Below the pieces are notes generated by a model. That model saw nothing but the letters and a program-made list of their open reading frames with translations, made no database searches and had not been told where the DNA came from. Shown here piece by piece: positions 1-7,106 of a stretch of 13,977 bases of DNA. Position 1 is the first letter of the stretch; every line of letters starts with the position of its first letter. The stretch lies in the NCBI GenBank assembly GCA_029935295.1, contig JAOZKP010000045.1, forward strand, positions 1-13,977, in the 5' to 3' direction. A program made the position numbers and the translations under genes. This DNA is from a bacterium (lineage in GTDB: Bacteria; Desulfobacterota; Anaeroferrophillalia; Anaeroferrophillales; Tharpellaceae).

Positions 1-72
1 CTGCCGATCCGTTTCATCATTAATAATCATCGACTCAAACACGAAGTCGAAGAGTGCCTTTCAGACAGCTAA
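1..72 (+). CDS. possible C-terminal end of an upstream gene (partial)
   Basis: The first frame is open from base 1 to a TAA at 70-72 and would encode the last 23 residues of a protein ending EECLSDS. The residues look protein-like (mixed hydrophobic and charged), but a stretch this short can stay open by chance and a second frame also stays open to about base 82. I do not recognise a family. It would lie about 107 bases upstream of the Wzz-like gene on the same strand, so it may belong to the same locus. Low confidence. Confidence 0.3.
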   Translation: MPIRFIINNHRLKHEVEECLSDS

Positions 73-179
73 TCCATCTTAAAACAGTAACTACTCAACA
101 ATAATTGAGGTCAATCAGCCACAAACAGAAATCAGGTAACAGATCTCTCTAAAAGCCGGCTTCTGGATGGACACAAAAT

Positions 180-1529
180 ATGACTAACGACAACACACCG
201 AATACAGCCGACAGCAACGAACCTAAAAATCCAGTTTACTATAGCAAAGATGAGATTTCTCTGATTGAACTCATCAAACCCCTCTGGCAACAGAAAATAC
301 TTATTGCCGTCATTATTTTTCTGGCCATCGCAACCGCGGTTGTCCTGGCTCTGATGGCCACGCCCCAATACCGAATCTATGTCCGGGTAAAACCAGGCAT
401 CTCCCGTTGGGACAGTAAAGATAATCCGGTTTCTAACATCAAAACTACCGATCTCAAAGGCCTTATCACCGGAGGTATTTTCGACACCTACGCAACCACA
501 ATTGAGTTAGGAGATAAAGCTCCGGAAATTGAAGCTAAAAATGATCGCCGTGGCGACCAGCTAAACGCCTATTTTTTCTGGCCGGAACAAGCAGAAGGGA
601 AAAAGATTATGGCTGGCTTTCTTGATTTTCTCAATGATCCCGATCGTGGTACCAACGAGAAAAAAATTTCCGGTTTGCAAGCTCAACGTCTTTCACTGGA
701 CAGATCAATTAAGAAACTTCAGGAAGGTATTAAAGCAATTGCAATTCAGAAAGAAAAAATCAACTTAAATATCGATCAGAAAAAAGAGGAACTGAAACTT
801 GTTGACTTAGAGAAAAGCCGTTTAAAAAGAGAGATTAGAAGTATCAACGCAGATGTCAAAATGGCAGAGAAAAAGATTGAATTTCTGGATGAAAGAATTG
901 TCGTGGCAGTAGAGACCCAGTCCGGTTACGAAAAAAGCCGCCGGGAGATAGATGAAAATACCACCAGGATCATTTTCCTGCGGGATAAACTGTTGCAATC
1001 ACCACCTGATGACAGCCTTCAACTCCTGCTGCTGGCCAGTACGATACAGCAGAATATCGCTTACTTGAATACCATTGAACAAAAGATTGAACATACTCGC
1101 AAAGAGGTCATCTCCCACCGAACGACAAAAGCAGCGCTGATTAAAGATCAGGAAAAGTACCACCTGGCGATTGTCGACCTGCAGGATAAAATCAAACTGG
1201 AAATTCCCAAACTAAAAGCTGATATTCAGAAGGCAATTACCGAATTGAAATTAACCGTTGAAAAAGAGCTCCCCAGCGAAATCACCCTACTGAATCAAAA
1301 AATCAGTGAATTCAATAATAAAATAGATACCATATCATTGGTTGAAGTCGTTGAATATCCGCAAGCTTCAATTAAACCGGAAAAGCCGAAAAAAATAAAG
1401 CTAGTTGCTCTGGCCGGGATCATGGGTTTTTTTCTGGCCATCATCCTAGCCTACCTGCGCCATTTCTGGATCATCAACAAATCAAGCCGGGGCCGCCGGC
1501 TCTCGACTCTACCCAATTACCCTTCTTAA
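180..1529 (+). CDS. Wzz-type polysaccharide co-polymerase (chain length determinant)
   Basis: A 449-residue inner-membrane protein with the layout of polysaccharide co-polymerases that control chain length in Wzx/Wzy pathways. A cytoplasmic N-terminus with DEISLIELIKPLW leads into a first membrane segment at about residues 40-60. A long periplasmic part follows; residues about 160-390 are rich in Lys, Glu, Gln and Leu and almost certainly form coiled coils. A Pro-rich stretch at 393-406 (YPQASIKPEKPKKI) precedes a second membrane segment at about 407-426, the usual Wzz ending. No Walker motifs or tyrosine-rich tail are seen, so it is not a fused BY-kinase. At 449 residues it is longer than classical O-antigen Wzz (about 330), with the extra length in the coiled coil. 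The ATG at 180 has a weak GGATGG ribosome-binding site nine bases upstream. The next gene, the flippase, starts 62 bases after its stop. Confidence 0.85.
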   Translation: MTNDNTPNTADSNEPKNPVYYSKDEISLIELIKPLWQQKILIAVIIFLAIATAVVLALMATPQYRIYVRVKPGISRWDSKDNPVSNIKTTDLKGLITGGIFDTYATTIELGDKAPEIEAKNDRRGDQLNAYFFWPEQAEGKKIMAGFLDFLNDPDRGTNEKKISGLQAQRLSLDRSIKKLQEGIKAIAIQKEKINLNIDQKKEELKLVDLEKSRLKREIRSINADVKMAEKKIEFLDERIVVAVETQSGYEKSRREIDENTTRIIFLRDKLLQSPPDDSLQLLLLASTIQQNIAYLNTIEQKIEHTRKEVISHRTTKAALIKDQEKYHLAIVDLQDKIKLEIPKLKADIQKAITELKLTVEKELPSEITLLNQKISEFNNKIDTISLVEVVEYPQASIKPEKPKKIKLVALAGIMGFFLAIILAYLRHFWIINKSSRGRRLSTLPNYPS

Positions 1530-1591
1530 CGAGCACTAAAACCAAAGTACAAGTAGTTAAATGAGTCGGTAGTTTATATATTCTTCCCTTT

Positions 1592-2980
1592 GTGAGCCTA
1601 AGACATTTGATGGTGATAATTTTCAGGTTCATAAATACTATTAAAACATGTTTTACCGGAGACAACCTTCGTGGGCGCCTGCTGAGAGGTGGGATGGGAA
1701 GCCTTGTGGTTCAAGTCGCGCGGCTTAGTCTTGAACTTCTCCTGGCCGTTTTTCTGGCGCGGGTCTTAAGGGCTGAAGGTTATGGCACGTACGCCTTTGC
1801 CTTTGCGGTGGTAAAGGTCATCCAGATCCCGGCTCAATGCGGAATCAGCAACCTGGCCCTGCGTTTTACCGCAACCTACAAGGCGATCGGGCAGTGGGGC
1901 CGGTTGCGCGGTTTATGGCGAGCCCTGATCTTGGGCACCTTCACGTATGGGGTTTTATCGGCGGCGGCCCTTTTTTTCTTCTCCCGGCAGGCCGTCGGGC
2001 TGGCCGGAAATCCGACTTTGGCGACAGCTCCCGTTCTCTTGCTGCTAATTCCTCCGGCGGCCCTTGTGGGATCTATGCTTCTCGGCCTGGGGCATACGGT
2101 GAGCGGCCAGCTTCCGGAACATATCTTTCGACCCTTCGCTTTTCTCGCTTTATCAGGTCTTGCGGTTTGTCTGTTTGGCAACCAGTTCTTGCAAGCCTGG
2201 CACGCCATGGCTCTCCATGGCGTGGCGGCCTTTATCGCCCTGGTGCTTGGCTATCTTTGGTGGTGGCGACAGCGCCCGCTGCAACTGCTATCGGTTCCCT
2301 GTAAATACGACCGGCGAAAATGGCTAAAGACCCTCTTGCCCCTCTCTTTTATTGGTGGCATGGCCGTCATCAATAACAATCTGGATATCCTTATGCTGGG
2401 CTGGATGGTGCCGGTTTCCCAGGTGGGTATCTACCGCGTTGCCGTACAGGGGGCCAGCCTGGTCGCCTTCAGTTTATTAGTGGTAAATTTTGTTATCGCT
2501 CCTGAGATCGCCAAGTTATATGTTCAAGGAGCGCAAGAGAAGCTGCAAAAGATGATTACCTGGAGCGCCCGCATGGTCTTGGCCATGGCCCTGCCCGTGG
2601 CCGTTATCTTCTGGCTTTATGGAAAGGAGATTATTAACCTGGTTTTCGGGAGCGACTTCAGTCAAGCCTGGACGCCACTGGTTATCCTCTCTTGTGGTCA
2701 ACTTATCAGCGCGGCGGCCGGTTCCGTCGGTTACATTCTCAATATGACGGGTCATGAAAGGGATGTCATGGTTGGGGTTACCCTTGCCGCAGCGGTGAAT
2801 ATTGTTCTTAACTGGTTCCTTATTCCCCGCTACCAGGCGGCTGGTGCGGCCTGGGCTACGGGAGTGAGTATGGCGGTATGGAATATTTTTCTGGTCTATA
2901 TGGTCTATCGGCGGACAGGCCTGCAAAGCACGGCCCTGAGCCGAATTTATCGTGGGGCCGGGTGCGGTCGTCTCTCGTAA
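1592..2980 (+). CDS. Wzx-type lipid-linked oligosaccharide flippase
   Basis: A strongly hydrophobic 462-residue polytopic protein of the polysaccharide transporter (PST/MOP) superfamily, which moves undecaprenyl-pyrophosphate-linked repeat units across the inner membrane. The N-terminal signature is clear: SLVVQVARLSLELLLAVFLA at about 37-56 followed by RVLRAEGYGTYAFAFAVV. A second conserved block at 249-282 (LPLSFIGGMAVINNNLDILM, then VGIYRVA) marks the start of the second half, and IPRYQAAGAAWATGVS at 411-426 is typical of the C-terminal half. About 12-14 membrane segments are expected. The start is uncertain: GTG at 1592 and an in-frame ATG at 1610 both lack a convincing ribosome-binding site, so residues 1-6 may not be translated. 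GC content is visibly higher than in its neighbours (37 of 60 bases in 2041-2100), which suggests a different origin from the methyltransferase or the Wzz-like gene. Confidence 0.88.
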   Translation: MSLRHLMVIIFRFINTIKTCFTGDNLRGRLLRGGMGSLVVQVARLSLELLLAVFLARVLRAEGYGTYAFAFAVVKVIQIPAQCGISNLALRFTATYKAIGQWGRLRGLWRALILGTFTYGVLSAAALFFFSRQAVGLAGNPTLATAPVLLLLIPPAALVGSMLLGLGHTVSGQLPEHIFRPFAFLALSGLAVCLFGNQFLQAWHAMALHGVAAFIALVLGYLWWWRQRPLQLLSVPCKYDRRKWLKTLLPLSFIGGMAVINNNLDILMLGWMVPVSQVGIYRVAVQGASLVAFSLLVVNFVIAPEIAKLYVQGAQEKLQKMITWSARMVLAMALPVAVIFWLYGKEIINLVFGSDFSQAWTPLVILSCGQLISAAAGSVGYILNMTGHERDVMVGVTLAAAVNIVLNWFLIPRYQAAGAAWATGVSMAVWNIFLVYMVYRRTGLQSTALSRIYRGAGCGRLS

Positions 2981-2986
2981 CCGGTG

Positions 2987-3015
2987 TTGACAAACGGCCA
3001 ACCATATGCTAGTCT
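2987..3015 (+). promoter_or_regulatory. candidate promoter of the first S74 fibre gene
   Basis: A perfect -35 hexamer TTGACA at 2987-2992 begins six bases after the flippase stop codon. With a 17-base spacer the -10 would be TAGTCT (3010-3015), a weak match; TTATAT at 3015-3020 is an AT-rich alternative with poor spacing. A related TTGACA followed by similar bases lies upstream of the second S74 gene, which supports a functional element copied together with the gene. The start site is not determined. Confidence 0.4.
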
Positions 3016-3102
3016 TATATGCGTATATATACTCATTGAGAGCATGTTATCTGGGGTGTTTTAGTGCTTCGCCAAACTAAATCGGTTGTAATAACTCAAA
3101 CA

Positions 3103-3108
3103 AGAGGT
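3103..3108 (+). promoter_or_regulatory. ribosome-binding site of first S74 gene
   Basis: AGAGGT lies seven bases before the ATG at 3116. The leader just upstream (TAATAACTCAAACA, then GAGGTAAAGATC) is almost the same as in front of the second S74 gene, where the site is the stronger AGGGAGGT. Shared leader sequence fixes both start codons. Confidence 0.75.
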
Positions 3109-3115
3109 AAAGATC

Positions 3116-4933
3116 ATGGGCAAAAAGAAGATGCAAAAAAGATTGTCATTTCATGGCCTTAAACTTATCATGATTGGGGTATTCCTATTGGCCGGCATGG
3201 CTTTGCTGGCGGGTCAGGGTTTGGCCGCAGTGATCGACATTGGCGCCGATGGTATTTTCGTCGAAGCCGGGATTGACCAGGCCAGCTCTCTGGAGTTGCG
3301 GGTCGCCGGACCCGGCGGGTTTCATGAGGTTCGGCAAAGTGTTACCGGGTCGCTTGAGTGGAATTTGCCCGCGACTTTAGCCGACGGCGAATACCGTTAT
3401 GAGATTTTCATCCTGGTTGGTGATAAGCCGGAAAAGGGTGAGGATGTTAAAGACAACCGCGAGCTCCAATATGGAAACGGCCGTTTTGTGGTTGAAGGCG
3501 GCGTGATCAGCCCGGAGAAAGATGCGACACCGCCAACAGCGCCGGATAAGCACTCTTTAGTCCCCTCCGAATCCTGGTTGATGCGGATCGTGCAGATAGT
3601 GGGAGATTTCCTCGTGCCCTCGGCCCAGGCCGATGATTTGATCGCATCTTCATCCGATCCAACAGTGTATTTTAATGACAGCAGTGTTGCGGGAAACGAA
3701 TGGCACTTCCTTGGAACCACAGATTTTTTTCGGCTGTATGATGATGAATTTGATAAACAACCTTTTTATACGGAAGACAACCCAAGCTTCGGTATATGGA
3801 TATTTGATCACGAATTTTTGTTCCACAACTTTAAGAGCGAAGTAAATAGCATCTATCTTCACGAAGATTGCGGTGCTGTATTGCGTGCCTATGCCAATGG
3901 TAATATCGAGCTGGCTGACGGAGCGGTATTTGCCGATGCCAATGGTGACATCGAGCTGGCTGACGGAGCGCTATTTATCGATAAATTGGCAGGAAATCTG
4001 GGCATTGGTACGATCACCCCGACTGAAGACCTTCATATTGTTGATGATATACCGGGTATTTTGCTTGATGATACAGCTGGCGGTGATATTCATATTTATC
4101 AATCTGCGGGTGAGGTATCGTTTGTGCGATATAATTCTGACCATAACGGCGAAATACTGACGTTGGAAAACGATTTAAGCTCAACTCTTTATCCCGGCCT
4201 CGGTATCTGGGAAATAAATCCAAAAGCTCCCCTGCATGTGGGAAGCCATGACGAAATGAGCGGCAAGATACTTGTGAAGAACCCTACGGCCCCGTCCGCA
4301 GCTGGAGACGTCGAGATGTTCGCTCTGGAAAATGCGGGTAACAAGATCGTCCGCTTTAAAATTCTGGCCGGTGGAGGTTACTCGATCTGGACATTTGACA
4401 ATGAACCCACCTACAATGGCGCTGCGGGTTTCCACAGCGGGCGCTTTCGCATAAGTAAGTCGGGTACTGGAGATGCAGAATTCAGTGTGGATGGTTTTGG
4501 CAATGGCATATTTTTCGGCACATCCTCCGCGACCCAGCACATCAATACCTCGGCCCGGGACGCCAAGACCGATTTTCAGCCGTTGAATGAAGAGGAAATC
4601 CTGGAAAAGGTTATGCGCCTGCCGGTTTCCCAGTGGCGTTATAAACAGGAGGATCCGGATGCCCGCCATATCGGCCCGGTGGCTGAAGACTTTCAGGCCA
4701 TCTTCGGCCTGGGTGACGGCAAGCATATCTCCACCGTGGATTCAGAGGGCATAGCTTTGGCCGCGATCAAAGCGATCAAAACGGAAAAAGATGCGGAGAT
4801 CACGGCTCTTAAAGCGGATAATGACGCAGCGATCGTGGCCCTCAAAGAAGAAAACAGGGTTCTGTTTGAACGCCTGAACGCTCTGGAAGAGTTAGTGCTC
4901 GGGCGGCAGAAAGTCACACAATTAATGCAATAG
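3116..4933 (+). CDS. secreted fibre-like protein with C-terminal peptidase S74 chaperone domain (copy 1)
   Basis: A 605-residue exported protein. Residues 1-38 form a Sec signal peptide (KKK start, hydrophobic core, AA before VID). Residues 39-135 are a beta-rich domain nearly identical in the downstream paralogue. Residues 153-172 are a hydrophobic segment ending SAQA. Residues 175-260 are a diverged middle. Residues 260-289 hold a 15-residue tandem duplication (ANGNIELADGAVFAD type), followed by GNLGIGTITPTEDLHI, the GIGT fibre repeat common in S74 proteins. The S74 domain runs from about 479: Ser479 and Lys484 have the Ser-x4-Lys spacing of the autoproteolytic dyad known from phage endosialidases, then HIGPVAEDFQ (518-527), DSEGIALAAIKAIK (542-555) and a C-terminal coiled coil (556-595). 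By analogy the protein trimerises with help of this domain and then cleaves it off before Ser479, leaving a surface fibre. The function of the mature part is unknown; polysaccharide binding or cleavage is possible. No other phage gene is nearby. Confidence 0.85.
   Translation: MGKKKMQKRLSFHGLKLIMIGVFLLAGMALLAGQGLAAVIDIGADGIFVEAGIDQASSLELRVAGPGGFHEVRQSVTGSLEWNLPATLADGEYRYEIFILVGDKPEKGEDVKDNRELQYGNGRFVVEGGVISPEKDATPPTAPDKHSLVPSESWLMRIVQIVGDFLVPSAQADDLIASSSDPTVYFNDSSVAGNEWHFLGTTDFFRLYDDEFDKQPFYTEDNPSFGIWIFDHEFLFHNFKSEVNSIYLHEDCGAVLRAYANGNIELADGAVFADANGDIELADGALFIDKLAGNLGIGTITPTEDLHIVDDIPGILLDDTAGGDIHIYQSAGEVSFVRYNSDHNGEILTLENDLSSTLYPGLGIWEINPKAPLHVGSHDEMSGKILVKNPTAPSAAGDVEMFALENAGNKIVRFKILAGGGYSIWTFDNEPTYNGAAGFHSGRFRISKSGTGDAEFSVDGFGNGIFFGTSSATQHINTSARDAKTDFQPLNEEEILEKVMRLPVSQWRYKQEDPDARHIGPVAEDFQAIFGLGDGKHISTVDSEGIALAAIKAIKTEKDAEITALKADNDAAIVALKEENRVLFERLNALEELVLGRQKVTQLMQ
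3893..3982 (+). repeat. 45-base tandem duplication inside S74 copy 1
   Basis: Two adjacent 45-base units, 3893-3937 and 3938-3982, differ at five positions by eye. Each encodes a 15-residue unit beginning ANG and containing IELADGA. The second S74 gene has only one such unit (SNGNIKLADGVLFID), so the duplication arose in copy 1 after the two genes separated, or was lost from copy 2. The reading frame is preserved, which fits insertion of one more strand repeat in a fibre shaft. Confidence 0.9.
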
Positions 4934-4993
4934 AGCAAAGACCAAGGCCACTTTTATTGGCCGTAACATTTTCAAGCGTTGATACTTTTGATG

Positions 4994-5028
4994 AAACCGG
5001 GGGGCATTACAATGCCCCCCGGTTTTTT
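4994..5028 (+). terminator. rho-independent terminator after S74 copy 1
   Basis: Arms of 15 bases (4994-5008 and 5011-5025) form a perfect inverted repeat with six G:C pairs in a row plus a CCGG base, and the 3' arm runs into six T residues at 5023-5028. It starts 60 bases after the stop codon. It would end transcription before the second S74 gene and so separates the two copies into independent units. Confidence 0.9.
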
Positions 5029-5139
5029 AAATCGAATTACGAGCTATTCCTATTCCCCGTGACCTGGTGGTTGCTCCGGCCATGGCTACCGGAGATTGAT
5101 GCAGGCGAAATGGACAATTTTTTTGTCATAAGTATTATA

Positions 5140-5177
5140 TTGACATAACCGGTATCCACATGGTAACACTTTATAGT
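5140..5177 (+). promoter_or_regulatory. candidate promoter of the second S74 fibre gene
   Basis: TTGACA at 5140-5145 is followed by bases that align with those after the TTGACA of copy 1 (GG, CCA, ATG, then CTT in the same order). The -10 is uncertain: TAACAC at 5164-5169 has an 18-base spacer but poor consensus, while TATAGT at 5172-5177 has good consensus but a 26-base spacer. An 8-base inverted repeat (TATAGTAT at 5172-5179, ATACTATA at 5193-5200) overlaps this region and could be an operator. Confidence 0.35.
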
Positions 5178-5259
5178 ATGTATGCTTGGTAAATACTATA
5201 TTAGTACACCACTGAAAACAATTTTTAAACTCGCTCCGGCGGTCAATGCTGCAAAAGGG

Positions 5260-5293
5260 TAGTTTGTTGCTATCAAATGATAGCAACAAACTA
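5260..5293 (+). repeat. perfect 16-base-arm inverted repeat in the leader of S74 copy 2
   Basis: The left arm TAGTTTGTTGCTATCA (5260-5275) and right arm TGATAGCAACAAACTA (5278-5293) are exact reverse complements separated by AA. It lies 40 bases before the start codon. It is not followed by a T-tract on the + strand, so it is not an ordinary terminator; a leader hairpin that stabilises mRNA, or an operator, are both possible. Copy 1 shows only a weak six-base counterpart (TTTAGT at 3060-3065, ACTAAA at 3076-3081) at the same place. Confidence 0.9.
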
Positions 5294-5332
5294 AAAAGTT
5301 AGTAATAACTCAAACAGAGGGAGGTAAAGATC

Positions 5333-7093
5333 ATGGAGAAAAAGAAGCTACAAAAAAAAATGACGTTTCAAGGACTTAAATTTTTCATGTTTGGGTTATT
5401 CCTGTTGACCGCCTTGGTCTTAGTGGCAGGTCAAGGCTTTGCCGCAGTGATCGACGTTGGTGCCGATGGTATTTTCGTCGAAGCCGGGATTGTCGAAGCC
5501 ACCTCACTGGAGTTGCGGGTCGCCGGACCCGACGGGTTTCATGAGGTTCGGCAAAGTACCACCGGGTCGCTTGAGTGGAATTTGCCCGCCGCTTTAGCCG
5601 ATGGCGAATATCGTTATGAGATTTTCATCCTGGTTGGTGATAAGCCGGAAAAGGGTGAGGATGTTAAAGACAACCGCGAGCTCCAATATGGAAACGGCCG
5701 TTTTGTGGTTGAAGGCGGCGTGATCAGCCCGGAGGAAGATGCGACACCACCGGCAGGATCAGGTAAACAGTCTCTTATCCCATCCAAATCCTGGTTGATG
5801 CGGATCGTGCAGATAGTGGGGGATTTCCTCGTGCCTTCGGCCCACGCGGCTGATTTGATCGCATCAGAGCACATTCCATCGGTGTTGTTTGATGACTGGG
5901 GTACGGGTGGTGGTTCAATCGATTGGCAGATTAATGCAGACATAAATTATTTTAGAGTGTATTGTAACGACTCCGGCAGGGTCCCTTTTTATGCTCAGCC
6001 TGATTCACCTTTTATGGTACAAGCACAGACAAACCACTTTGAAGTTTACAACTGGACGGTCACTGCGCCCAGCATCTGGCTTGATGATGATTGCGGCAAA
6101 GACGTCTTGCGGGCTGATTCCAATGGCAACATTAAGCTGGCTGACGGAGTGCTATTTATCGATAAAGCAGACAACTACCTGGGCATTGGTACAGTCACTC
6201 CGACTGAAGAACTTCATATTGCTAAAAGTTATTCCCCCTCTATTTTTCTTGACTCAACAAGTTCAGGAGATATCTTGATTGATAATTATGCCGGTGAGCT
6301 CAGTATTTATCGCTCAAATGCTAGATTCTCTGAAGCGAATGGGGAGATATTGACCTTGGAAGATAATTTTGAATCAACTCTTTATCCCGGCCTCGGTATC
6401 TGGGAAATAAATCCATCGGCTCCTTTGCAAGTGGGAAGCCATGACGACATGAGCGGCAAGATAATTGTGAAGAACCGAAAGGCCCCGACCGCAGCCGGCG
6501 ATGTTGAGATGTTCGCTCTGGAAAATACGGGTAACAAGATCGCCCGCTTTAAAATCCAGGCCGGTGGGGGTTACTCGATCTGGACATTTGACAATGAACC
6601 CACCTACAATGGCGATGAGGGTTTTAACAGCGGGCGCTTTCGTATCAGTAAGTCGGGCACCGGCGTATCAGAATTTAACGTGGATGGTTTTGGAAACGGC
6701 AGATTTTATGGTAAATGCTACGCGACCGAGTTCAAGAACACTTCAGCCCGAGCTAAGAAAACCGATTTTCAGCCATTGAATGAAAGTGAAATCCTGGCGA
6801 AGGTTATGCGGTTGCCGGTTTCCCAATGGCGCTACAAACAGGAAGATAAAGATGCCCGCCACATCGGGCCGGTCGCCGAAGATTTTCAGGAAGTTTTCGG
6901 ACTTGGCGACGGTAAACACATATCAACCGTGGATTCTGAGGGTATCGCTCTGGCGGCAATCAAGGCGATCAAGACGGAAAAAGACGCGGAGATTGCAGCC
7001 CTTAAAAAGGATAACAGAGTTTTGCTTGAACGCCTGAACGCTCTGGAAGAATTAGTCCACGAGCGGCAGAAAGTCACACAATTAATGCAATAG
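5333..7093 (+). CDS. secreted fibre-like protein with C-terminal peptidase S74 chaperone domain (copy 2)
   Basis: A 586-residue paralogue of the preceding gene with the same order of parts: signal peptide 1-38, conserved beta domain 39-135, hydrophobic segment ending SAHA at 153-172, diverged middle about 178-262, one ANG-type unit then YLGIGTVTPTEELHI (282-296), fibre-like shaft, and the S74 domain from Ser471. Ser471 and Lys476 keep the spacing of the autoproteolytic dyad; HIGPVAEDFQ and DSEGIALAAIKAIK are unchanged. The C-terminal coiled coil is 11 residues shorter than in copy 1. Identity is highest in the N-terminal domain, with 123 consecutive identical bases (5612-5734 against 3395-3517), and at the extreme C-terminus; the middle keeps the pattern (W, F-R-V/L-Y, PFY) but few residues. 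The ribosome-binding site is very strong. Probably a secreted or surface trimeric fibre with a different ligand from copy 1; the ligand cannot be named from sequence. Confidence 0.85.
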   Translation: MEKKKLQKKMTFQGLKFFMFGLFLLTALVLVAGQGFAAVIDVGADGIFVEAGIVEATSLELRVAGPDGFHEVRQSTTGSLEWNLPAALADGEYRYEIFILVGDKPEKGEDVKDNRELQYGNGRFVVEGGVISPEEDATPPAGSGKQSLIPSKSWLMRIVQIVGDFLVPSAHAADLIASEHIPSVLFDDWGTGGGSIDWQINADINYFRVYCNDSGRVPFYAQPDSPFMVQAQTNHFEVYNWTVTAPSIWLDDDCGKDVLRADSNGNIKLADGVLFIDKADNYLGIGTVTPTEELHIAKSYSPSIFLDSTSSGDILIDNYAGELSIYRSNARFSEANGEILTLEDNFESTLYPGLGIWEINPSAPLQVGSHDDMSGKIIVKNRKAPTAAGDVEMFALENTGNKIARFKIQAGGGYSIWTFDNEPTYNGDEGFNSGRFRISKSGTGVSEFNVDGFGNGRFYGKCYATEFKNTSARAKKTDFQPLNESEILAKVMRLPVSQWRYKQEDKDARHIGPVAEDFQEVFGLGDGKHISTVDSEGIALAAIKAIKTEKDAEIAALKKDNRVLLERLNALEELVHERQKVTQLMQ

Positions 7094-7106
7094 AGTGGCA
7101 AATGTC

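Larger units (their letters stand above)
4934..5332 (+). other. 399-base intergenic region between the two S74 genes
   Basis: There is no credible gene here. The region holds, in order, the copy 1 terminator (4994-5028), a candidate promoter from 5140, an 8-base inverted repeat (5172-5200), a perfect 16-base-arm dyad (5260-5293) and a strong ribosome-binding site AGGGAGGT (5318-5325) seven bases before the ATG at 5333. The transcribed leader of copy 2 would be roughly 60 bases longer than that of copy 1, mostly because of the dyad region. Confidence 0.7.

Noticed and set aside
132..368. A - strand frame over the start of the Wzz-like gene.
   Set aside because: It has no recognisable domain and lies opposite the conserved N-terminal membrane segment of a real gene.
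1837..2304. A long + strand frame and a - strand frame (1876-2208) inside the flippase gene.
   Set aside because: Both overlap a clear Wzx coding frame, are low in recognisable structure and rich in Arg, Gly and Pro, as expected from GC-rich shadow frames.
4181..4726. A 181-residue - strand frame inside S74 copy 1.
   Set aside because: It lies entirely opposite the conserved shaft and S74 domain; no motif or signal supports it.
5113..5127. GACAA-TTTTT-TTGTC inverted repeat upstream of the copy 2 promoter.
   Set aside because: Five-base arms in an AT-rich spacer are expected by chance.
4957..5148. A 63-residue + strand frame between the two S74 genes.
   Set aside because: It begins with TTG, reads straight through the terminator hairpin and has no ribosome-binding site or family resemblance.
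3116..7093. The S74 tail-fibre-like genes as evidence for a prophage.
   Set aside because: No capsid, tail, integrase, lysis or attachment-site feature is seen; both proteins carry Sec signal peptides, which phage tail fibres lack; the flanks are polysaccharide genes.
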